A stretch of 5,208 bases of DNA from Firmicutes bacterium UBA1535 (GCA_002323775.1 DCPV01000112.1:1479-6686), one strand, 5' to 3'; shown: positions 1 through 5,170, numbered from the stretch's first letter. Made by a program: numbers and translations. The notes: a model not told the origin generated them from the sequence alone.

Positions 1-105
1 AAATTATCTGACATTCCAGAAGCATTAAAGGGATTTCCAATAGCTTTGATAACAGCGGGGCTTATGTCAATGGCTTTCTTAGGCTTTTCAGGTCTATCGA
101 TATAG
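1..105 (+). CDS. rnfA: RnfA, C-terminal end (partial)
   Basis: This is the last 34 codons of a gene that begins before the window and stops at TAG 103-105. The visible peptide carries a hydrophobic helix of about 20 residues (around [18 protein letters not shown]) and ends in FSGLSI, which fits the final transmembrane helix of RnfA/RsxA proteins. RnfA is an integral membrane subunit of the Rnf complex; in the family it pairs with RnfE and helps carry electrons and ions across the membrane. The stop lies 15 nt before the rnfB start, and the rnfB Shine-Dalgarno site sits in that gap, so the two genes are cotranscribed. RnfA directly before RnfB is the usual clostridial order (C-D-G-E-A-B). The assignment rests on a short tail plus context. 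Confidence 0.85.
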   Translation, partial: KLSDIPEALKGFPIALITAGLMSMAFLGFSGLSI

Positions 106-106
106 C

Positions 107-113
107 AAGGAGG
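107..113 (+). promoter_or_regulatory. rnfB ribosome binding site
   Basis: AAGGAGG is a near-perfect Shine-Dalgarno sequence, 7 nt before the ATG at 121. It fixes the rnfB start and is the strongest ribosome site in the window. The downstream shape genes have much weaker ones. Confidence 0.85.
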
Positions 114-120
114 AAATGAT

Positions 121-1092
121 ATGGCAATAATTTTATCGGTAATAGTTTTAGGTGTATTAGGACTTGTATTTGGTCTGATTTTAGGTGTAGCAGCAAAGAT
201 TTTTGAGGTAAAGGAAGATCCGAAAATTGCTCAGATTAGAGCATTGCTCCCTGGTGCTAACTGTGGAGCCTGTGGATTTCCGGGCTGTGATGGTATGGCA
301 TCAGCTATGGCAAGCGGTAAAGCACCTGCTAATGGATGTCCGGTAGCAAGCAGTGATGCTACTCAAAAAATAAGTGAGGTCTTAGGAGTTTCTGCTGAAT
401 TATCTGAAAAGCATGTAGCTAAGGTTTTATGTAAAGGCTGTGACAGTAAGGCAAGCAGAAAATATGATTATGATGGAATTTTAGATTGCAAAGCGGCGGT
501 TTTAGTTCAAGGTGGAGATAAGAGCTGTGCTTGGGGTTGTCTTGGATATGGAAGCTGCGTTAAGGTCTGTGATTTCGACGCAATCGTGGTAGTTGACGGT
601 ATAGCAGTAATTGACAAAGAAAAATGTACAGCTTGTGGTAAATGTATAAGCGAATGTCCAAAGAATGTTATAGAATTAGTACCTTATAAAAACGAAATAA
701 TCGTTGAATGTAAAAATACAGAATTCGGAAAAACAGTTAAGGATTATTGTACAACAGGTTGTATAGGTTGTAAAATATGTGAGAAAAACTGTCCATTTGA
801 TGCAATTCACGTAGAAAACAATATTGCAAAAATAGATTATTCAAAATGTAAGCAGTGCTTAGTATGTACAGTAAAATGTCCTACAAGAGCTATCTCTGGA
901 GATATTAACAAAAGAGTAAAAGCGTTCATTGATGAAGATAAATGTGTCGGATGCGGTGTTTGTAAGAAAAAATGTGTTGTTGGAGCTATAGAAGGCGAAC
1001 TAAGGCTAAAGCATAGAGTAATAGAGGATAAATGCGTAGGCTGTAGAGAATGTGTTTCTAAATGTCCAAAGGACGCAATAAAAATGATATAA
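121..1092 (+). CDS. rnfB: RnfB, polyferredoxin subunit of the Rnf complex
   Basis: Complete 323-residue RnfB. In the family this subunit takes electrons from reduced ferredoxin and passes them into the membrane-bound Rnf complex, which reduces NAD+ and pumps Na+ or H+. Residues 3-26 form an N-terminal membrane anchor. Residues 41-75 hold the Fe4S domain with C48, C51, C56 and C73. C104, C107 and C123 form a conserved extra cysteine set. Three ferredoxin-type double-cluster units follow: C136/C140/C146/C150 with C169/C172/C175/C179; C214/C217/C220/C224 with C243/C246/C249/C253; and C275/C278/C281/C285 with C305/C308/C311/C315. That gives one N-terminal plus six ferredoxin-type clusters, with a possible further one at C104-C123. 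There are 33 cysteines in total. The extended C-terminus is typical of clostridial RnfB and longer than the proteobacterial protein. C285 is followed by Val, not the usual Pro. The gene is the last of the rnf operon. Confidence 0.97.
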   Translation: MAIILSVIVLGVLGLVFGLILGVAAKIFEVKEDPKIAQIRALLPGANCGACGFPGCDGMASAMASGKAPANGCPVASSDATQKISEVLGVSAELSEKHVAKVLCKGCDSKASRKYDYDGILDCKAAVLVQGGDKSCAWGCLGYGSCVKVCDFDAIVVVDGIAVIDKEKCTACGKCISECPKNVIELVPYKNEIIVECKNTEFGKTVKDYCTTGCIGCKICEKNCPFDAIHVENNIAKIDYSKCKQCLVCTVKCPTRAISGDINKRVKAFIDEDKCVGCGVCKKKCVVGAIEGELRLKHRVIEDKCVGCRECVSKCPKDAIKMI

Positions 1093-1099
1093 ACTATAT

Positions 1100-1141
1100 A
1101 ACGACCAAAATTATTGATATTTTAATAATTTTGGTCGTTTT
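1100..1141 (+). terminator. rho-independent terminator of the rnf operon
   Basis: A perfect 15-bp inverted repeat, 1101-1115 against 1124-1138, with one further A-T pair at 1100/1139 and an 8-nt loop, begins 8 nt after the rnfB stop. The right arm runs into TTTT (1138-1141). The top of the stem is AT-rich and the base is ACGACC/GGTCGT. It separates rnf transcription from the shape-gene cluster. The opposite side is also T-rich when read in reverse, but there is no convergent gene to end. Confidence 0.9.
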
Positions 1142-1195
1142 GACATTTATTATAAAGAATTTCCTAATATTTTTTTAAAAATAAATATTGTTTCC

Positions 1196-1224
1196 TTGTA
1201 AATAAATAAAATTAATGATAAAAT
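1196..1224 (+). promoter_or_regulatory. sigma-A-type promoter for the DUF4321/radC/mre cluster
   Basis: The -35 is TTGTAA (1196-1201), the spacer is exactly 17 nt, and the -10 is TAAAAT (1219-1224), preceded by TGA, which gives an extended TGN -10. The upstream 1150-1195 stretch is A/T-tract rich and could act as an UP element. Transcription would start near 1231, leaving a leader of about 120 nt before the ATG at 1353. It is the best promoter match in the window and follows directly on the rnf terminator. Confidence 0.7.
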
Positions 1225-1258
1225 AGTTAAGATAGGGGTCAAGGGTTAAATAAGGATA

Positions 1259-1278
1259 AATGTTAAATAAAGAACATT
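1259..1278 (+). other. hairpin in the DUF4321 leader, flanked by AAGGATAA direct repeats
   Basis: AATGTT (1259-1264) pairs with AACATT (1273-1278) across an 8-nt loop. The 8-mer AAGGATAA occurs at 1252-1259, overlapping the first base of the left arm, and again at 1281-1288. It lies in the untranslated leader downstream of the predicted start of transcription. The stem is short and AT-rich, so it is weak on its own. The repeat flanking makes it worth recording. Confidence 0.4.
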
Positions 1279-1280
1279 GG

Positions 1281-1352
1281 AAGGATAAGGCATCGAGACC
1301 ATACAGAAATAGTTCATGGGATTTGGTGAAATAGGTGAATGGGTATAGAAAG
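1281..1352 (+). repeat. leader element copy A, upstream of the DUF4321 gene
   Basis: This 72-nt block ends at the ATG at 1353 and shares an ordered set of words with 5099-5170: AAGGATA, CGAG, CCAT, ACAGAAA, CATGGGATTT, AAAT and GGT. The first word is 72 nt before the start codon in both copies, and the AAAT and GGT words are also at identical offsets (48 and 53). Its 3' part, AAATAGGTGAATGGG (1329-1343), also recurs before mreC (3589-3603, 14 of 15 identical). Copy A folds less well than the copy at 5099: only CCAT/ATGG (1299-1302 with 1316-1319) remains of the inner stem. It could be a dispersed repeat or a shared regulatory RNA. Confidence 0.5.
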
Positions 1353-1595
1353 ATGAAAAAAGGAAATTTAGTTTTGGTGCTAGTCATTTTAGCTGGTTCA
1401 ATATTTGGAAAAATAATAGGCGGAGCCTTGTCAAAGTATGTACCTATATTAAATTATGGTGAAAGCATCGGATTCGGTCCTACATCTATTGACTTGAACA
1501 TACTTAGCTTTACATTAGGATTTAAAGCTTCTATGACAGTTGCAGGAATAATCGGTATAATTATAGCGATATTTGTTTATCGAAAAGTTAAATAG
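1353..1595 (+). CDS. small two-helix membrane protein, DUF4321 family
   Basis: An 80-residue protein that I recognise as a DUF4321-type protein; its function is unknown. It has two hydrophobic helices, about residues 5-26 (glycine-rich, LAGSIFGKIIGGALS) and 59-75, joined by a polar loop with GESIGFGPTSIDL. The Lys-rich ends (KK at 2-3, RKVK at 77-80) suggest both termini face the cytoplasm. An in-frame GTG at 1335 would add six residues (MNGYRK). I prefer the ATG at 1353 because the GTG lies inside a 15-nt block that recurs untranslated and out of frame before mreC, and because MKKG is a normal start for the family. GGG at 1341-1343, 9 nt upstream, is a weak ribosome site. The gene opens the radC-mreBCD transcription unit, as in other clostridia, hinting at an envelope role; that is inference only. 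Confidence 0.8.
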   Translation: MKKGNLVLVLVILAGSIFGKIIGGALSKYVPILNYGESIGFGPTSIDLNILSFTLGFKASMTVAGIIGIIIAIFVYRKVK

Positions 1596-1624
1596 ATATA
1601 TTTTAGATTTTCTTAATATAAGAA

Positions 1625-1633
1625 TGATATACT
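1625..1633 (+). promoter_or_regulatory. extended -10 promoter candidate before radC
   Basis: TGATATACT contains a TATACT hexamer with the TGN extension, 30 nt after the DUF4321 stop. No convincing -35 is present at 16-18 nt, but extended -10 promoters can act without one. A transcript starting near 1640 would have a leader of about 115 nt that runs through the hairpin at 1695-1720 before reaching radC. Confidence 0.45.
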
Positions 1634-1694
1634 ATTTTATACTTATGTGAATATGACTATAAGCAAATATTCTATAGAGTGAAGGTAGTTCATG

Positions 1695-1720
1695 ACCTGA
1701 ATGATTAGTTCAGGTTTTTT
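1695..1720 (+). terminator. intrinsic terminator or attenuator upstream of radC
   Basis: ACCTGAA (1695-1701) pairs with TTCAGGT (1709-1715) over a 7-nt loop and is followed by a run of six T (1715-1720), the classic intrinsic terminator form. It lies 100 nt after the DUF4321 stop, about 60 nt downstream of the extended -10 candidate, and 34 nt before radC. It may end the DUF4321 message or act as an attenuator for radC-mre. A competing pairing of AGGT (1683-1686) with ACCT (1695-1698) would occupy the terminator's left arm, but is only 4 bp. Confidence 0.65.
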
Positions 1721-1739
1721 ATAAAACTTATGAAAAAAT

Positions 1740-1745
1740 GGGGGG
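1740..1745 (+). promoter_or_regulatory. radC ribosome binding site (all-G)
   Basis: A run of six G, 9 nt before the GTG at 1755, is the only Shine-Dalgarno-like sequence here. The ATG at 1738 just upstream is in another register and soon meets a stop, so the GTG is the start. A pure G run is an unusual form of ribosome site in an AT-rich genome. Confidence 0.6.
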
Positions 1746-1754
1746 ATAATTATA

Positions 1755-2447
1755 GTGGAAAAGAATTATACTATTAGTAAAATACCAAAAGATGAGAGAC
1801 CACGTGAGAAATTATTGAAATATGGTGCTGAGATTTTGACAAATTCAGAATTATTGGCATTGATTATAGGCTTTGGAAGTAAAAAGGACTCTGCAATTAC
1901 CTTGTCACAAAAAATAATATATAATAACAACAAAGGACTTTTGAATATAGTTGAAACAAATCCAGAGCTATTAAAAAGTTTTAATGGCATCAGTGATGCT
2001 AAGGCAGCGAAAATCTTAGCGGTGGCGGAGCTTAGTAAAAGGATAAGCCGTGAAAGAGTTAGTAAAACAAAAATAACTTCACCACAAACTATATCAGCCT
2101 TGCTTTTAGAAGAAATGAGGTATTTAAAAAAAGAAGTTTTTAAAACTGTTTTGTTAGATACTAAAAATAATGTTATATCTATAAACAATGTTTCCGTAGG
2201 ATGCTTAGACAGTACCGTTGTACACCCAAGAGAAGTTTTTTTAGATGCCATAAAAAGCAGCAGTGCTGCTATTATATTGGTTCATAATCATCCAAGCGGT
2301 GAGGTAGAGCCAAGCAAAGATGATATCAGCATAACAAACAGAATTATAGAATGTGGCAAAATAATAGGTATAAAGGTTTTAGACCATATCATAATTGGTA
2401 ATGGAAATTATTTAAGCTTTAAAGAAAAAGGTTATATATATTCGTAG
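1755..2447 (+). CDS. radC: RadC/YeeS family JAB-domain protein
   Basis: A 230-residue protein of normal family length. The N-terminal part has IPKDERPREKLL (10-21), the ELLALIIGFGSKK segment (32-44) and a helix-hairpin-helix-like region (about 77-93, NGISDAKAAKILAVAEL). The C-terminal JAB/JAMM-type domain carries the metal-site signature HNHPSG with H177 and H179, followed by PS (186-187) and D190, all intact. RadC was once linked to DNA repair in E. coli, but that link has been withdrawn; the molecular role is unsettled, with a metal-dependent peptidase or nuclease fold proposed. Translation starts at GTG. In many Firmicutes radC lies immediately upstream of mreB, and here it has an 88-nt gap containing a large hairpin. 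Nothing is broken or truncated. Confidence 0.95.
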   Translation: MEKNYTISKIPKDERPREKLLKYGAEILTNSELLALIIGFGSKKDSAITLSQKIIYNNNKGLLNIVETNPELLKSFNGISDAKAAKILAVAELSKRISRERVSKTKITSPQTISALLLEEMRYLKKEVFKTVLLDTKNNVISINNVSVGCLDSTVVHPREVFLDAIKSSSAAIILVHNHPSGEVEPSKDDISITNRIIECGKIIGIKVLDHIIIGNGNYLSFKEKGYIYS

Positions 2448-2492
2448 TTGTGCATAATGATTGATAACGAAAATATCTCATTATCGCAACAA
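2448..2492 (+). other. large bulged hairpin between radC and mreB
   Basis: Starting at the first base after the radC stop, TTGTGCATAATGA (2448-2460) pairs with TCATTAT, GCA and CAA (2478-2484, 2486-2488, 2490-2492) with single-base bulges at C2485 and A2489. An inner GATA/TATC (2463-2466 with 2474-2477) extends the stem to 17 pairs around the loop ACGAAAA. No T run follows, so it is not an ordinary terminator. It could protect or process the mRNA between radC and mreB, or bind a regulator. Confidence 0.55.
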
Positions 2493-2535
2493 AATAAAGT
2501 GAATTTGTATTTATAGGAAAGGAATGAATTGAAAT

Positions 2536-3540
2536 ATGGGATTTTTTTCAAACAATATAGGAATTGATTTAGGGACATCAAATACTTTAGTATATGTAAA
2601 TAAAAAGGGTATTGTTATCAATGAGCCATCAGTTGTGGCAATTAATTTGAACAATAATGAGGTTAGAGCCATAGGTAAGGAAGCAAAAGATATGCTTGGA
2701 AAGACACCTCAAAGTATAAAGGCTGTTAGACCGTTGCAGGATGGCGTTATTGCTGATTTTAACATTACTAAGGTTTTAGTCAAATATTTTATATCTAAGG
2801 CATTGGATTACAAAAAATTTGTAAAACCAAATGTTGTTATTTGTGTGCCGGTAGGAGTAACATCAATTGAAAAAAAGGCTGTTTTAGAAGTAGCTCAAAC
2901 TGCTGGAGCGAAGAATGTTAAAATAGTTGAGGAGCCTATGGCAGCTGCAATAGGAGCAGGTCTTGATGTTAGTGCTGCTGTTGGAAACATGGTTGTGGAT
3001 ATTGGTGGCGGAACTACGGAAATAGCTGTTATATCACTTGGAGGAATAGTTGTAAGCGATTCATTACGAATAGCAGGCGATAGCTTAGACATAGAAATTA
3101 GCAATTATATAAAATGGAAATATAAGCTTGATATTGGTATTGGAACGTCTGAAAAAATTAAACACGAGCTTGGTAATGCCTGTCAAGAATTTTATGAGCT
3201 TCCTGAAAATAAGGACGTTCCTAGGACTATGTTAATTACAGGCAGAGACATGGTTCTTGGTTTGCCAAGGACTATTGAAGTTACTAACGAAGAAGTGCGA
3301 GAGGCAATACTTGAAACTATCAATAATATCGTTAGCGGTGTAAAAAGATGTCTTGAAAGAACACCTCCGGAATTATCTTCGGATATATTCAGCAATGGTA
3401 TATTTTTAACAGGTGGAGGTGCCTTGATAAAAGGTCTGGACATATTTATGGAGAGAGAAACAGCCTTAAAGATTAAAGTTGCAAACAATCCATTGGAATG
3501 TGTTGCTGTAGGAGCAGGAAAAGTTTGCGAAGAAATGTAA
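2536..3540 (+). CDS. mreB: MreB, actin-like cell-shape protein
   Basis: A 334-residue actin-fold ATPase that polymerises under the membrane and positions the elongation machinery. Visible motifs: phosphate-1 GIDLGTSNT (9-17), catalytic-region EEPMAAAIG (132-140), phosphate-2 DIGGGTTE (155-162) and adenosine-site LTGGGALIKG (291-300). The order mreB-mreC-mreD supports MreB over Mbl or MreBH. Two points differ from the usual consensus as I remember it: the GERTAE stretch reads GIGTSE (201-206), and the loop between GNA (213-215) and GRD (236-238) is roughly eight residues longer than in common MreBs. The ribose/adenine-side residues E206 and K209 remain. The start ATG has AAAGGA (2518-2523) 12 nt upstream, somewhat far. 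The short MGFF end may help membrane contact. Confidence 0.95.
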   Translation: MGFFSNNIGIDLGTSNTLVYVNKKGIVINEPSVVAINLNNNEVRAIGKEAKDMLGKTPQSIKAVRPLQDGVIADFNITKVLVKYFISKALDYKKFVKPNVVICVPVGVTSIEKKAVLEVAQTAGAKNVKIVEEPMAAAIGAGLDVSAAVGNMVVDIGGGTTEIAVISLGGIVVSDSLRIAGDSLDIEISNYIKWKYKLDIGIGTSEKIKHELGNACQEFYELPENKDVPRTMLITGRDMVLGLPRTIEVTNEEVREAILETINNIVSGVKRCLERTPPELSSDIFSNGIFLTGGGALIKGLDIFMERETALKIKVANNPLECVAVGAGKVCEEM

Positions 3541-3555
3541 AAATATAGAAAGAAG

Positions 3556-3603
3556 GCACTAACCTATAAGCAATATTAATTTTTTGCTAAATAGGTGCAT
3601 GGG
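3556..3603 (+). promoter_or_regulatory. two-part hairpin over the mreC ribosome site
   Basis: ACCTAT (3562-3567) pairs with ATAGGT (3591-3596), and inside it AGCA (3569-3572) pairs with TGCT (3585-3588) around a 12-nt AT loop. GCAC (3556-3559) can alternatively reach GTGC (3595-3598). The right arm is the AGGT of AAATAGGTGCATGGG, the block shared with the DUF4321 leader. It buries the only strong purine stretch before mreC, leaving GGG (3601-3603), 8 nt before the ATG. This looks like a structure that could tune mreC translation. Confidence 0.5.
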
Positions 3604-3611
3604 CAATAACT

Positions 3612-4466
3612 ATGAAGATTATACTTCAAAATATTAAAAAACTTGTTATAGTATTAATAGTTTTGATTTTACTTATTATTATTGGGATAAGCTCTGGAAG
3701 CAGAGATAAAGTTTCAAACGGTGAAAATTTTTTTGGCACTGTTTTTTCCTATATAGAAAAAACAATGTATAATATAGGACAAACCTTGAGCAATGCTTTA
3801 AATTCAATTCAAAATATAAGCAAGCTTAATGAAGAAAATGCAATGCTTAGAGAAACTATGTATAAACTTAAGGATGAAAATCGAATGCTTAAAGACATAG
3901 TTAGTTCTCAAAGCACACTTGAAGCAGAATATAAGCTAAGATCAAGCCTTAAATACGATTATGCAGAGGGTCAGGTTATAGCAAAGGATGATTCTAGCTG
4001 GTTTAGTAAATTTACTATAGACAAGGGAGAAAAGCACGGAATAAGTAAGAATGATATAGTTATCCAAGCGGTAAAATCAGAAGAAACTGGAATTGTTCAA
4101 GTAGGATTGGTTGGTGTAATTTCAGAAGTTGGGCATAACTGGTCTAAGGTTACAACTATTATAGACGAAAACTGCAAGGTTAGCTTTAGAGATATTGAAA
4201 ATAATGAAAATGGTATAATAAGCGGAAATGTTGACGGAAGAATTACTGGCTTTTTCTTAGATAATAAGGTTGAGGCTAAAGTAGGAGATGAGCTGTTTAC
4301 ATCTGGCATAGGTGATATATATTTAAACGATATATACATCGGAGAGATAAGCGATATAATTGAGACAACAGATGCTTCATCTAAAAAAATATATGTAAAG
4401 CCTGCTATTGAATTTACTAATATATATAAGGTATTTGTACTAAAGGTTAGCAGTATTAGAGATTAA
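3612..4466 (+). CDS. mreC: MreC, rod shape-determining protein
   Basis: A 284-residue bitopic membrane protein of the elongasome. Residues 1-10 are basic and cytoplasmic, 11-28 form one long hydrophobic helix, and about 63-105 give a coiled coil (LNEENAMLR, LKDENRMLKD heptads). Residues 118-280 are the extracytoplasmic beta-rich MreC domain, with the recognisable WFSKFTIDKGEKHGI (130-144) and TSGIGDIY (230-237) segments. In the family, MreC links MreB filaments to PBP2 and stimulates wall synthesis. Length is normal. The Shine-Dalgarno site is poor and partly within a hairpin, so expression may depend on coupling to mreB or on RNA structure. Gap to mreB is 71 nt. It is complete, with no odd residues seen. 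Confidence 0.94.
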   Translation: MKIILQNIKKLVIVLIVLILLIIIGISSGSRDKVSNGENFFGTVFSYIEKTMYNIGQTLSNALNSIQNISKLNEENAMLRETMYKLKDENRMLKDIVSSQSTLEAEYKLRSSLKYDYAEGQVIAKDDSSWFSKFTIDKGEKHGISKNDIVIQAVKSEETGIVQVGLVGVISEVGHNWSKVTTIIDENCKVSFRDIENNENGIISGNVDGRITGFFLDNKVEAKVGDELFTSGIGDIYLNDIYIGEISDIIETTDASSKKIYVKPAIEFTNIYKVFVLKVSSIRD

Positions 4467-4481
4467 AGAGTGAGCAAAGTT

Positions 4482-4536
4482 CATTCTTTGGAAGAATTGT
4501 TCCGATTCTTCATTAAAGTAATGGTATAAAAGAATG
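4482..4536 (+). promoter_or_regulatory. alternating complementary segments in the mreC-mreD gap
   Basis: Four 6-nt segments alternate: ATTCTT at 4483-4488, AAGAAT at 4492-4497, ATTCTT at 4505-4510 and AAGAAT at 4530-4535. Segment 2 with 3 gives the best hairpin (GAAGAATT 4491-4498 with GATTCTTC 4504-4511). Segment 1 with 4 (CATTCTTT 4482-4489 with AAAGAATG 4529-4536) would enclose it. Pairings 1-2 and 3-4 are an alternative, mutually exclusive set. The last segment ends 10 nt before the mreD ATG, next to the weak AGG site at 4538-4540. There is no T run, so translation control is more likely than termination. Confidence 0.5.
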
Positions 4537-4545
4537 TAGGTTATA

Positions 4546-5052
4546 ATGAAAAGACTTTATTTAATGTTAATAGTGTTTATAAATTTAATATTGCAAGTTA
4601 CCATATACAATTTTGTTAAAATTTATGATGTTGTGCCAAACATAGCACTTATTCTTGTTGTATTGTTTTCACTTACAACAAATGAGTACATGGGTGGAAT
4701 TATAGGATTATTTACAGGTCTTTTATATGATATTTTAATTATGGATATTATAGGTATAAACACTCTAATCTATTTTATCGTCGGTGTTAGCTTAGGACAT
4801 TTTAGCGAAGAAATTAACAAAGAAAATAAATTATTATTTGTATTTATAACAATGATAGCTAGTGTTTTTTATCATTTAGCTACAGCATTTATAATGTTTT
4901 TTTTACGTATGAATATAAGTAATATGATTTTAATATTAGATAAAATTATTGTACAAATAATATTAAACTCACTGTTGTGTATTCCGGTTCTAATATTGGT
5001 AAATTATTTGCTTAAATTAGTAAATATCAAGCTTTTTAATAATAAGCTGTGA
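4546..5052 (+). CDS. mreD: MreD, rod shape-determining membrane protein
   Basis: A 168-residue, very hydrophobic protein of normal MreD length. About five or six membrane helices can be seen (roughly 5-24, 31-46, 49-68, 70-86, 97-120, 130-158). Family signatures are the P31-N32 pair at the start of the second helix, the GLFTGLLYDIL segment (54-64) and the following GINTLIYFIVG (70-80). MreD is the polytopic partner of MreC in the elongasome and has no known enzymatic activity. It starts 79 nt after mreC and has only a weak ribosome site (TAGG around 4537-4540). The downstream gap of 118 nt leads to a probable PBP2 gene. Sequence similarity among MreDs is low, so the call leans on topology and position as well as motifs. 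Confidence 0.92.
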   Translation: MKRLYLMLIVFINLILQVTIYNFVKIYDVVPNIALILVVLFSLTTNEYMGGIIGLFTGLLYDILIMDIIGINTLIYFIVGVSLGHFSEEINKENKLLFVFITMIASVFYHLATAFIMFFLRMNISNMILILDKIIVQIILNSLLCIPVLILVNYLLKLVNIKLFNNKL

Positions 5053-5098
5053 TAGAAGGAAAGATATAAAACAGGTTAAAAGGAATTAAAGATAATGA

Positions 5099-5170
5099 AA
5101 GGATAGATACCGAGCCCATGAATAACAGAAACATGGGATTTTATTAAAATCGGTATATAGGCATATAAAA
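5099..5170 (+). repeat. leader element copy B, two nested stems before the gene at 5171
   Basis: The outer stem is ATACCGA (5107-5113) with TCGGTAT (5150-5156), 7 bp perfect. The inner stem is CCCATG (5115-5120) with CATGGG (5132-5137), 6 bp with an 11-nt loop AATAACAGAAA. A 12-nt AT linker (5138-5149) lies between the inner and outer right arms. The start codon follows 14 nt after the outer stem, with the weak site AGG at 5159-5161. Word order and offsets match the DUF4321 leader at 1281-1352, and both run exactly 72 nt to the ATG. No T run follows, so it is not a terminator for mreD. Confidence 0.55.

Noticed and set aside
1316..1348. Short upstream open frame MGFGEIGEWV in the DUF4321 leader, and similar ones at 3599-3637 and 5118-5147
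   Set aside because: None has a convincing ribosome site, lengths and sequences differ, and the shared MGF of the first and last comes from the repeated CATGGGATTT block. Leader peptides cannot be excluded but are not supported.
1335..1352. GTG at 1335 as the DUF4321 start
   Set aside because: The GTG is part of the AAATAGGTGnATGGG block that recurs upstream of mreC, where the equivalent GTG is out of frame. The six added residues are not hydrophobic and not typical of the family.
1231..1352. Known riboswitch in the long leader
   Set aside because: I compared it by eye with the conserved cores of c-di-GMP I/II, THF, preQ1, SAM, purine, fluoride, ZTP and guanidine riboswitches and found no match. 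A covariance-model search would be needed to be certain.
1175..1387. Minus-strand 70-residue open frame over the DUF4321 leader
   Set aside because: It covers the promoter, leader and gene start on the other strand. Its Phe/Tyr/Leu-rich composition is what AT-rich DNA gives by chance, and no ribosome site precedes it.
1766..2251. Long minus-strand open frame antisense to radC
   Set aside because: It lies wholly inside radC, has no recognisable domain or ribosome site, and the plus strand carries an intact JAMM motif. It is a shadow frame.
2448..2492. radC terminator
   Set aside because: The stem is followed by AAATAAAG, not a T run, so intrinsic termination is unlikely, and mreB follows closely without a clear promoter.
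2895..4339. Minus-strand frames antisense to mreB and mreC (2895-3104, 3192-3488, 4097-4339)
   Set aside because: All are inside well-supported genes, are low in complexity, and have no motifs or start signals.
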